Assembly (NCBI GenBank): GCA_002189035.1 | Contig: NEEC01000002.1 | Coordinates: forward strand, 1,798,001 to 1,862,000 | From: Utricularia gibba | Lineage: Eukaryota > Streptophyta > Magnoliopsida > Lamiales > Lentibulariaceae | Reading direction: 5' to 3' | DNA length: 64,000 bases | Part shown: piece after piece, positions 24,052 to 32,740 of the stretch | Layout of the letters: each line of letters begins with the position of its first letter | Position numbering within the stretch: the first letter of the stretch is position 1 | Position numbers and translations under genes: made by a program | The notes under the pieces: generated by a model | What the model was told of the DNA's origin: nothing | The model's input: only the letters and a program-made list of their open reading frames with translations | Database searches by the model: none

Positions 24052-24381
24052 TCAAGGAGCAGGATGATATATTAACGCAGTGGATCCAGTGTCAAAGTCT
24101 TTGTCAAAAGCCTGCACCTTCACACTATCTTGCGCCTGATGATGAAGAATCCCACTGATCGCCTTCGGCATCTCCTTCTCCTTCATCACATCCTTCCAGT
24201 AGCTCTGTGCGTCCCTGCTCGATTCCACCGCACAAGCCACCTGCCCACCAAAAAAAAAAATGGAAGAAAACTAAACAAACAAAAAAAGAAAAGGTATGAA
24301 GAGCTGTTCCCTCTTCTTTCTCAATCTTACCAGCAGAACAGAGAGGAGGAGGAGCACCATGAAGCGTGAAGAAGCTGCCAT
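24052..24381 (-). CDS. Organ-specific protein (P4/S2-like, Organ_specific family)
   Basis: Two exons on the minus strand, 24381-24331 and 24240-24052, total 240 bases (79 residues). Exon 1 encodes a hydrophobic signal peptide (MAASSRFMVLLLLSVLL). Exon 2 encodes the family core: RDAQSYWKDVMKEKEMPKAI, then KDFDTGSTALIYHPA at the C-terminus, matching the EYWK-V-MK-x-MPEAI and KDFD-PN-IIYH blocks of plant organ-specific proteins. These are small secreted proteins of unknown biochemical role, often expressed in one organ or under stress. A clear TATA box lies about 50 bases upstream of the ATG. The gene is small and its start is well supported by the signal peptide. Confidence 0.85.
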
Positions 24382-24427
24382 TGCCTTCCCTATTTCTACA
24401 TGTGAGCTCTATGCAACTTGGACATGG

Positions 24428-24437
24428 TATTTATAGA
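24428..24437 (-). promoter_or_regulatory. TATA box of the organ-specific protein gene
   Basis: On the minus strand this reads tctataaata, a near-perfect plant TATA element. It lies about 47-56 bases before the ATG at 24381, leaving room for a short 5' UTR. Confidence 0.7.
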
Positions 24438-25337
24438 GGGTTTAAGGTGATGAAACGCATAGTGTCATGTTGATTCCAATCCTAATCAAAAATTTCAAAA
24501 ATACTTCAAAATAATTTTATTATCAAATATAAACTATTTCAATACCAAAAAAATAATAAATCTAGAAACATTTCTTATTTTTCAAAAAGATATAATTTTT
24601 TTTATCTTTTATTTAATTGGAATTATTTTTTGAAAAATAGTATTGTTGAATTAGTTGAACCAAACAAGGTATTGGCCTGGATGAATTACTTAACCAAGTC
24701 AAACAACCAATGGCGTGGGGAATTAGCTCACAAAAGGTGGGAAATTAATTTTATATTTTTTTAAAAAAAAGGTAGACTGTCGAGGTGTCATTTCTATGAG
24801 CGTTAGGCAGTAATTTAATTGTAGGGTTTACTTTATCATCAATTAATTAAGAGCAACTTAAATTAATATTTTTATGATGTCAATCATAGATTACGAACTT
24901 AATCGTTTATTCATAAATCATTAATATTTGTCCTTATCTTTTAATCCATGCCCTTTATTGTTAGAACATATATTTTTTTAGGTTGGATAATCATCAATAT
25001 TCATTATTTGAAATAATATTTTTTTTCTAAATTGATATAGATAGATAAGTTATTGATTGTTTTCTTTAGAAAATCATATAAAATGTATCTTTTTTTCAAA
25101 TTTTATAGTCAATTAGATATTATTTTTCATAGGATAAAAAAAAAATCCGGATATTATTAAAAAAATTATATATGAGAGTCCAACAGGGGTACGCAAACGG
25201 TAAAGGAGAGATATTTATGTGTTGACGGATATGATGAAACTCTTCATATGTAACAAACTATATGTAACTGTCTTCTGAATGCCTTATCTTGTCCTTCTCC
25301 ATTGCCGGCGAATCAGAAAGACAAGAAGAGGAATTGA
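24438..25337. other. AT-rich intergenic spacer
   Basis: A strongly AT-rich spacer between divergently oriented genes (organ-specific protein to the left, DUF7086 protein to the right). It contains many A/T runs and no open frame or family match. It should include both promoters. Confidence 0.5.
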
Positions 25338-26252
25338 ATGGGAGGCCCCCACGCCAATTCTCCAGGTGGTGAAGGCGTTGAGGAGGACGGAGTTACGCTC
25401 AGGTTATTTCCAGTGGAAGGATATTCCGGTCCAGAGCAAAACATGCAAGAGAATTCAGGCATTACACGGCCACCGGAGGATCAGAATGGCGCTGCGATGG
25501 AGGGCCTCCAGATCAATGCTCCGACGAGAGACAACGATGGTGAAGGCGTTGAGGACAATGGATTTATTACGCTCATATTATTTCCACCGGAAGGAGAATC
25601 TGCTGTGGAGGAAAACATGGAACAGAATGTGGACATCGTTCCGCCACCGCAGGATCAGCATGAAACTGCGCCGCGGAGAAAGAAGCGCAACCCACCGTCG
25701 GACGCGGCAGTGGTGGTACCCGCACTGCGCAAGATACCTAGAAAATTAGGATCGAAGTCCGAAACAGTCACGCCGCCGTTCCGATGGGCCACAGACCGGC
25801 GGGCGACGGTGCACACACTCGAACACCTGGTGGCAAATGGGATCACGACCATCACGGGGGAAGTGAAGTGCAAAAAATGCGCATCTATTTTCAGAATAGA
25901 GTACAACCTTCAGAGCAGTTTCAGGAGACTAGTGATGTACATTACCAGCAACAGAGACGACATGCGGCACCGTGCCTCAGAGAAATGGCTGCGCCCTTCC
26001 CTGCCGCAGTGCCAAACCTGCAGCAAGGAGAACTGCTTGAAGCCCGTTATTTCTAGCAAGAAGAGAAGCATAAACTGGCTATTCCTGCTTCTGGGGCAGA
26101 TGGTGGGCTACTGTAATATGAAGCAACTCAAGTACTTCTGCAAGCATACCAACAATCATCGTACCGGAGCCAAAAATCGCTTGATTTTTACAACGTATTT
26201 TTCCCTAGTCAAGCAGCTTGACCCCGGCGCCCCTTTCGCCAATTTCGATTGA
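25338..26252 (+). CDS. DUF7086 domain protein
   Basis: A single intronless frame of 304 residues. From about residue 144 it matches the plant DUF7086 pattern: PPFRWATDRRATVHTLEHL, NGITTITGEVKCKKC, CQTC, KKRSINWLFLLLGQMVGYC, LKYFCKHTNNHRTGAKNRLI and LVKQLDPGAPF near the end. Two CxxC pairs (CKKC, CQTC) suggest a metal-binding knuckle, which is inference. The family is plant-specific and, as far as I know, of unknown function. The first half (residues 1-140) is acidic and contains two copies of a segment of about 50 residues, each with EGVE-x-(D/N)G then TL-x-LFPxEG, and PP-(E/Q)DQ-x further on. A basic PRRKKR follows at about residue 113, possibly a nuclear localisation signal. The ATG at 25338 gives the family-like start. 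Confidence 0.8.
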   Translation: MGGPHANSPGGEGVEEDGVTLRLFPVEGYSGPEQNMQENSGITRPPEDQNGAAMEGLQINAPTRDNDGEGVEDNGFITLILFPPEGESAVEENMEQNVDIVPPPQDQHETAPRRKKRNPPSDAAVVVPALRKIPRKLGSKSETVTPPFRWATDRRATVHTLEHLVANGITTITGEVKCKKCASIFRIEYNLQSSFRRLVMYITSNRDDMRHRASEKWLRPSLPQCQTCSKENCLKPVISSKKRSINWLFLLLGQMVGYCNMKQLKYFCKHTNNHRTGAKNRLIFTTYFSLVKQLDPGAPFANFD

Positions 26253-28305
26253 CGAGGTTTCTAGTTTCTTAATATCTTTCTCACAGGACTCCTGTGGAGT
26301 TTTCCTGCATCGGCTTTGTTCACCATGTGACAAAAGCCCTAGGTTTTTTTAGGGTTTGTAAACTGAAACCCTAGATTTCTATTCTGATTTCCCATAAAAA
26401 TCCTGTCTTTCCTGTCAATGGTTCATGTTGCCCTCAAAAACAGAACACCAGATTTCTAGTTGGTTTATTTCAATTTTCAAGACGAAGTCGTTCTTCTCAG
26501 TTCTTACTCCTGCTGTCCATAGCCGGACACGATGGTCTTTCACGATTCAACACAACAATTTCCCGCTGTTGACCTCAATTGGCTTGCTTTTGTTCTCACA
26601 TATTTCGTTATGTTGTAAATCGAATACGAAGAATAAGAAAAGCAGACACATAAAACAATCTAATAAATTAGAATCATACATACGCGTAAGTTCTAGCTCC
26701 CTCCGAAACCTATCAAAATTAATGGGTTACTTTACGATATAAACTAGTTGAATGTATGTTCAACTATCAATGTGGGATAATCACACATTTTTCCAATACC
26801 TTTATTCCAATATGTTCTTATCTCTCAAGTCACGGGGTAATTTTCTCAAAGCTGGTAAAAAATAACACACACAGACGCTGTTACTATGGTAAATTCAAGT
26901 GGATGAAATACCATCCCTCTAGAATGTATCCAATCCTCTTAAGAATGCACATGAATGGATACCACATTAGGTATGTTATGTTAATACGGTAACACAAGAG
27001 TAGTGAAGTATAAAAATAATGTATAAACAATACGTTTAAATAATAAAGTATCTTATTCAACAATAACATACCTCACATGGATATATATTCATAGATTCAA
27101 TGACTTAAAAGTTTATATGTTTATAAAAATTGATATTCGATCTCTATTTCATGAACTAACATTCTTATTGACTGAAAAATTGTTAGAAAAATGATTAATA
27201 ATATTTTTTAATTAATCATGCATCTTAAAAATTGTAGATTTGGGAGTTCGAACTCGAGACTTTCTACATAGATAAATATTATAGAGCAAACTAAACTAAT
27301 GTGTTATTAAAATATACATTGTATCAGGAAGCATATCTTCCACAGAGTTCGTTCCGATTCAACCGTTTTCAAACTCGTACATATTTTATGTATATTTAAT
27401 ACCACAACACCTAGATTATTTTCATCATAGATTCAATCCAATGGTTGCCATTTTTTATAAAAAAAAATAATGTTATCAAATAGTAATATTATTTATAACC
27501 CATATTGGACCAACAGTTAATTTCTTGCCCACCTAAGGAGCGGCATTTATTACGTGGCCTACTTGTTATTCTTTCCTTTTAAAATTAAAATAAAAAATAG
27601 GGTTAATTTTTATCAAATTTCATTTGTTTTTTTATCTGTATAAAAAAAAATCATAGGTGTATATCATATCTATATACACTGCTGAATTCGTGCTCCGTAC
27701 AGATTTTTTTTAAAAAAAATTTTTAAAAAACATTTTTTCTTTTGTTTTTAATTTGTTTTTCCTCCTTTTTTTACTCTTTGAATAGTCGCGGTGGGGCCCA
27801 TTTTTAATTGTTACCTAAAAAAACGGCGGTAGTTGGGGGCTGCTTCTCTCCCTCCGATCCACCTCCCTTTTTTTTCTCTGAGTTGGATTTTTTAGATACT
27901 ATTCCGCTCATCGCTAACAAGTTTTTTTTTTCTTTTTGTTGGTGTAGGCCATCCAGTGTGTTGGTTTATGATTCAAGAAGGGGGTAAATGCTGACAAGCT
28001 TGGAGTTGGATCTAATGGCCCTGGCGGCGCGTGGGTTTCTGTGTAGTTGCCAGTTTGGTGGAAGTAAATGCTGCACCTCTCAGAATGTAACAACTATCAA
28101 AATATTCGAAAGATGGCTCTTGGAAGTGATAAAGAATGACAGCCAATGGCATTGCCCTACTCATTAAGAACAATAATGTATATAGATCAGCATCACATGA
28201 TGGTTTTTTTTATTTTGTAGTTGCACAGTGAAAAAAAAGATATTTTTTACTGGTTTCTCTATAAGTAGTAGCCCATTTGAGAATGATTCTCGCACAGGCA
28301 TAAGG
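26253..28305. other. AT-rich intergenic region
   Basis: About 2 kb without a supported gene. The stretches 26600-27500 and 27560-27780 are very AT-rich with many homopolymer runs. A less AT-rich island at about 27785-28110, with a CT-rich 5' UTR-like part and ggtgtag, could be a non-coding transcript or decayed exon, but no protein family is recognised. Confidence 0.4.
28260..28266 (+). promoter_or_regulatory. TATA box of first glycine-rich protein gene
   Basis: The context ctctataagtag lies about 40-46 bases upstream of the ATG at 28306, a usual TATA position for a short-leader gene. Confidence 0.55.
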
Positions 28306-28929
28306 ATGGCGTCCATTCGGACATGCTTTGTCGGCTTCGTTCTCGTTGCGCTCTTCCTCGAGGCAGCTGCGAGGGAAGTAGCGGAAGCGCCCACTGCATG
28401 TGAGTTACTTATCTTTTACCCTCTCAAATCCTCACTGTAGAAATGCAGAACAAGGGAAAGAAAAAGGACTAAAAGTGGTTTTGTTGGTTTCTCAGCGAAG
28501 GGATCCAAGGAAGGAAATGTTGGTGATGCCAAGTTTTTTTGGCATCCTCTTCCTGGAGGGTTGTTTGGTGGTGGGCCTGGATTCGTGGGTACTCCCGGTG
28601 CGCCTGGGGCGCCGGGTGCACCGGGTGCACCTGCAGGTAAAGGTGGAGGGGGAGGTAAAGGTGGAGCCGGAGGGCAAGGAGGACCTGGCAGCAATTTTTT
28701 CGGGTTTCCCATCGATGGAGCGCCTGGAGGCGCCGGTGGAGGAGGCGGCGCAGGAGGAGTCGGGGGAGCCGGTGGCGCGGGAGGAGCCGTGGGTGGCGGA
28801 GGAGGAGGAGGAGGAGGTGGTGGTGCTTTTGGTGGTGGTGGCGGAGGAGGAGGAGGAGGAGGTGGCGCTGGTGGTGGTGCAGGAGGAGCAGGCGGCGGTG
28901 GTGGCGCCGGAGGTGGAGGCAGAAAATGA
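28306..28929 (+). CDS. Glycine-rich secreted (cell-wall type) protein 1
   Basis: Two exons, 28306-28399 and 28496-28929, total 528 bases (175 residues). Exon 1 is a signal peptide (MASIRTCFVGFVLVALFLEA) ending near AAAREV. Exon 2 begins SKGSKEGNVGDAKFFWHPLP, then GAPGAPGAPGAP repeats and long glycine runs broken by Ala, Val and Phe, ending GGGGRK. Structural glycine-rich proteins of this kind are exported to the wall. The glycine codons are mainly GGA/GGT/GGC in triplet-like repeats, so this is a replication-slippage-prone tract. A second glycine-rich gene with the same intron phase lies 1.1 kb downstream, suggesting a tandem pair. Long open frames on the opposite strand are poly-Pro/Ser shadows of these repeats. 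Confidence 0.82.
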
Positions 28930-29786
28930 GGGGCCGGGCATTGCACCGTTAGTGAAGCTAAAAACGAGGGTCGATGTTGAAACGGTGGGCCGGAGGACAT
29001 CAATAAGTGTATTCAAACACTCATTAAGCTTGTCTTTCAATTTGCACAGTTCACTGGATGTAATTTTGTGTGCTTGATTCATTTCACCTTCGAATACAAC
29101 GATGGAGATGGAACTTCGATTCACCGCAGCACCAGTCCAAGTCCACATTTATCACTCCCCAACCCTCACCATTTCCCCACTTATTGCTCTCCCAGACAAT
29201 GCACCTAAAGATTCTTCAGAAACAAGACACCCCGTGACATGTGCATTCTCAAATTGGAATTGGAGGCCGAGAATGACTCTACAGTGTATTTATATATGTA
29301 ATATGTGATGTGGGTCAAGAAACGACTGGTACCAAACTGAGACTTTGGTTTGCAGGGTAGACGTTCGGGCACTCGCACGGCTACCCTCAAATGGCCAAAC
29401 AACATCATCCCAACACAGATAAAACACCAAGTATTCAGACAACCGACTGCCCAAATGATTTTGTGGTTAGAAGAGTGTTGAATGAAGTTCCGAAACTAAA
29501 CTCGCATATTTAGGAGAACCCCATGCATCAAATACTTGTCCCAATTCCTAAACTCATGGGTTAAGCTACTTAGCTTTATAAATCTGCATATCATGAGTGG
29601 GGGGAGGGGGCCAGAACCCCCTTTGCAATGGCCTAGGGTTTTTCTTGACTAATTTGAGTGAATCTTGGGTCTTTACTACGTCTCATTCACATAAATTTAT
29701 GTGACAATATTCGAATTTGATCTCAGCATTGATATGAAAATTAGTTTATCAAATATGATCTAAGTTTCATGTACAACTGAATATAA

Positions 29787-29806
29787 ATATATATATATAT
29801 ATATAT
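29787..29806 (+). repeat. (AT)10 microsatellite
   Basis: A perfect dinucleotide AT run upstream of the second glycine-rich gene. Confidence 0.85.
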
Positions 29807-29968
29807 TATTATTCTTGGCCCCCTGATCATTGAAGCTACTGCTTGGGAAGACTGGTTCCAATGGAATGAGTGGATCGGCTTTGTCCATTAAGAATTATTT
29901 CTTGAACAAACAACCAACACATTAACTGTAACACGCCTTGATGAATGAGCTTGCTAGCTTTTCTCTTG

Positions 29969-29976
29969 TATAAATA
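29969..29976 (+). promoter_or_regulatory. TATA box of second glycine-rich protein gene
   Basis: Perfect TATAAATA, 38-45 bases before the ATG at 30014. Confidence 0.7.
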
Positions 29977-30013
29977 CTACCCCATTTTGTGCAAAGATAC
30001 ACAAGAAAGAACG

Positions 30014-30532
30014 ATGTCTTCCATTCCAAGGCGCCTTCTCTTCGCCTCCTTAGCTTCTTTCCTCCTCGCGGCTTCCCTTGCCTCGGCCAGGGACATACCG
30101 CAGACTCTCAACACTGCACAGGAATGTGAGTTATCTTCTTCTATTCTCTTCTCTTTTTTGTGCAAACTTGAAAATTTGTCTTCCAGATTATGTTCATACG
30201 TGTGTGTCTGTGTGTTGTTGTTTTGCTCAGCTATGCATCATAATGAAGGGACGGTTCGTGATGCAAAGTGGTTTGGGTTTCCTTGGTTCGGCGGAGGAGG
30301 AGGCTTAGGCGGTGGGGAGGCTTCGGAGGTGGATATGGTGACGGATACGGCAGTGGATATGGTGGAGGATTCGGCAGCGGCGGAGGATATGGCGGTGGAG
30401 GAGGGTACGGCGGTGGGGGAGGCTTCGGCAGCGGAGGAGGATACGGCGGTGGGAGTGGCTTCGGCAGTGGATTCGGTGGAGGATACGGCGCCGGAGGAGG
30501 ATACTGAGGCTAAAAGGGATCCTCAGAACTGA
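30014..30532 (+). CDS. Glycine-rich secreted protein 2, frame broken in the glycine tract
   Basis: Exon 1 (30014-30125) encodes a signal peptide (MSSIPRRLLFASLASFLLAA, cleavage near ASARD). Exon 2 starts at 30231 (HHNEGTVRDAKWFGFPWFGG). The intron phase and the DAK-(W/F)F-x-P motif match the first glycine-rich gene. After GGGGGLGGG the written frame turns into an acidic Ala/Val/Asp/Glu tail to a stop at 30530-30532. The next frame encodes a classical GGYGGG/GFGSGGGYG repeat ending GAGGGY at 30507. One base lost in the G run at 30314-30317 explains the switch; with it the protein would be 129 residues, all glycine-rich. I regard the acidic tail as an artefact of the frame break. Confidence 0.75.
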   Translation: MSSIPRRLLFASLASFLLAASLASARDIPQTLNTAQECELSSSILFSFLCKLENLSSRLCSYVCVCVLLFCSAMHHNEGTVRDAKWFGFPWFGGGGGLGGGEASEVDMVTDTAVDMVEDSAAAEDMAVEEGTAVGEASAAEEDTAVGVASAVDSVEDTAPEEDTEAKRDPQN

Positions 30533-31334
30533 AGCCACTGAAAGTTTCATGCAACGTTATTACTACCTCTGCATTTGATCCGTGCACAACCATTTGTAAT
30601 AATTAACCATCATGTTGTGAAAATCGAATTATATATAAATTTGATCTTCTTTTATTTTCCATATATCCAAATTTAAAATTAATATAAAAAATGATCAATT
30701 TTATCACATGAGGTGAATGCTACACCTCCATATCATTTTTAAATTATGTTGATGTGTTATTTTGATTTATGTGATGGTGACATATGATCAATTGCAATGT
30801 TAGAAATTTTATATTTAATATTGATTTGACAATAGAGGCCCAAGCATCTTATTGTTTTAGTTTTTTATTTTTTATTTTTTGATCAGTCACATCTTATTGT
30901 TTTATTAATTTAAATAATAATAAAAGACTAGGCCTAAATCATAATTAAATAAAACTAGATAATTTGACCTGGTATAGAAATCATCCATTTATATAAAAAA
31001 AATGATAAATGATAATGCAGTTCAAGATGAAGTCAAATGAGGTTGACCAGCAATGATTGGTTTTCCGGATCTGGCTGAGGGCCCACGTTAATCACAAAGG
31101 GCCAAGTCAACTTAATGAAATTAAAGTTTAGGGACCGGAGTTGTGTTTTCTTAAAGTTTATGGACCGCACTTGTGTTTCCATAAAGTTTAGGGGCAGAAG
31201 TGGATTCGATTGAAACTTCATATTCTTACTATGGGAAGGCTGAGGGAGGGAATTATCCAACCTGGGATGGCGACGGTGCTCGTTCAAGTAACCGGTTGAG
31301 CTACTGCAGAGTTTTCCTTTGACGACGGCGCAAG
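30533..31334. other. 3' flank of glycine-rich gene 2 and promoter of EMB1273-like gene
   Basis: AT-rich sequence with no recognised gene. A local triplication of 'aaagttta-ggacc/gg' style phrases occurs at about 31120-31200 (ttaaagtttagggaccggag, ttaaagtttatggaccgcac, ataaagtttaggggcagaag). These are three imperfect repeats about 32 bases apart. Confidence 0.5.
31123..31200 (+). repeat. Three imperfect tandem repeats of about 32 bp
   Basis: Three units share (t/a)aaagttta-(g/t)gg-(a/g)c(c/a)g followed by (a/c)(g/a)(t/g/a)tgtgttt-c, spaced about 32 bases apart upstream of the EMB1273-like gene. Confidence 0.55.
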
Positions 31335-32474
31335 ATGGCGCTGCGGCTCAATCCCTCCGCAATCTATTCTCTTGGGGTTACTCTTCTATCTTGCCTTGTT
31401 GTGACATTCAATTTTCGTCCGATTGGAGTATTTCTAGGATTTTCAGGGCCCTGGCGAATTAGATTGTTTAGAGTACTTGATTTTCTTCTTTGGGCTATCG
31501 GGGTTTTGTTTCTGTGGTTCGCAAATGTAGTTTCCGTGATTATGTTTGTATGATTGGATGTAAAAAAATTATTTTGCATATGAGAATTATGGAACCAAGG
31601 AGTCACCATTTTGTTGGAAGGTTGTGAAAACGAGAGTTGCTTGGGTTTTGTGCAATTGGTGATTGAAGTTATAAACATGTTAGAACCAACCCCTGTTCAA
31701 TTTTCCTGGAATTTTGTCTCGTACATGCAGGGCATTCCATTGTGCTACAGGCCTCAGAGCTACGTATTGGGTAGGAAACCGGTTCAAATGCGGAAACATT
31801 ATCCAATATTTCGCTGCAGCATCAGCAGGGCAACCGAGCCAGAGCAACCCAGTAAACTGAGCATTGAATTTGTGATGGACAAAGCAAGAGATGTATGGGA
31901 GAGTACTCCAGATGTAGTTAAGCGCTTCCCTTGGAGCAATGCATTTGACAAGTTCATCCAACTGATTATCGATCTTGCTTTAACGGTTTTCAAATACTTA
32001 GCTATTCCACTTCTTGCTGTCACCTCACTTAGTGAGATGTCTTATTGTGCTCACGAGAGAAAGCTATTCCTCATCCCATTTCCATTCTTGGTTGGCCTTG
32101 CTGTTGCTGGTATTCTTCAAGATGCTGCTTTGGAATCAACTCCTTATCTGAAGGTGCTTTCAGCTTCTCCCTTTATCATAATAAAAACTTTTAGCAACTT
32201 ATATGCAAGTAATGGGTCAAGTGATATCATCAGCATGTGATCTTTTTTTTCTTTTATCTAATTCCAGGATGCAGAAGTACCCTGGCATCTGATTACTGTT
32301 GCCATACCCTTCGCACTGCTGAAGCTTTTTGGTCCATCTTACCCATATTGGGGGCGCATTTTCATTCCACACATTGCTAATGGAGCACTATGCCGAATCA
32401 TTTGGTCAACGTTTTTGTGGCTCAAAAGATCTCATAAACCGGCATCATCCAACACAAATCAACCTCATCTGTGA
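31335..32474 (+). CDS. EMB1273: Plastid-targeted membrane protein, EMB1273-like
   Basis: Three exons, 31335-31376, 31731-32153 and 32268-32474, total 672 bases (223 residues). Exon 1 gives a short MALRLNPSAIYSLG start of a likely transit peptide that continues in exon 2. The body has DKARDVWESTPDVVKRFPW, then hydrophobic segments (LAIPLLAVTSLSEMSYCAHE, FPFLVGLAVAGILQDAA, LITVAIPFALLKLFGPSYPY) and WGRIFIPHIANGALCRIIW. This matches, from memory, the Arabidopsis EMBRYO DEFECTIVE 1273 family, a plastid membrane protein of unknown molecular function needed for embryo development. The name rests on motif recall rather than a search. The coding frame is intact. It converges on the CstF77 gene, whose stop lies only 267 bases downstream. 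Confidence 0.7.
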
Positions 32475-32740
32475 TGAACAATTCTGAGCCAGATGAAGCC
32501 GCACTCCAGAGTATCTTAAGGAGGCCTTGTTTTGTTACAAACTTTTTGGTCGAAGTTTAGGCTCTTTTATAATCTCTACTTTCAATAGAAGAATGTGCTC
32601 AAAAGTTGGGCAATGAAAAATGTTATTTTTTGTTTGATGTCCCATAAATCACGAGATGACAAGACTGGCCATATTTCCATTTCTTCTCTATATTAGAAAC
32701 TGCTTGGTACAAACAAGTATTTACAAGCCGCTTTGTTTCA

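Larger units (their letters stand above)
28930..30013. other. Spacer between the two glycine-rich genes
   Basis: 3' UTR-like sequence follows the first gene. The remainder is non-coding, with an (AT)10 microsatellite at 29787-29806 and a GC-poor promoter region for the second gene. Confidence 0.5.

Noticed and set aside
26884-27069. Short hydrophobic minus-strand frame
   Set aside because: AT-rich DNA produces Ile/Leu/Tyr-rich chance frames; no promoter or family match.
27225-27275. tRNA-like T-arm, gggagttcgaactcgag
   Set aside because: No matching acceptor, D-arm or anticodon arm can be placed around it.
28400-29077. 225-residue plus-strand frame rich in Val and Glu over the same tract
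   Set aside because: A third-frame shadow of the glycine repeats; the spliced frame with signal peptide is clearly the real one.
28416-29148. Long minus-strand frames of 195 and 218 residues, Pro-rich and Ser/Thr-rich
   Set aside because: They are mirror readings of the GGN glycine tract of the plus-strand secreted protein. They have no start context and no family features.
30305-30550. Minus-strand Arg/His/Leu-rich 81-residue frame
   Set aside because: Shadow of the glycine-rich gene 2 repeats.
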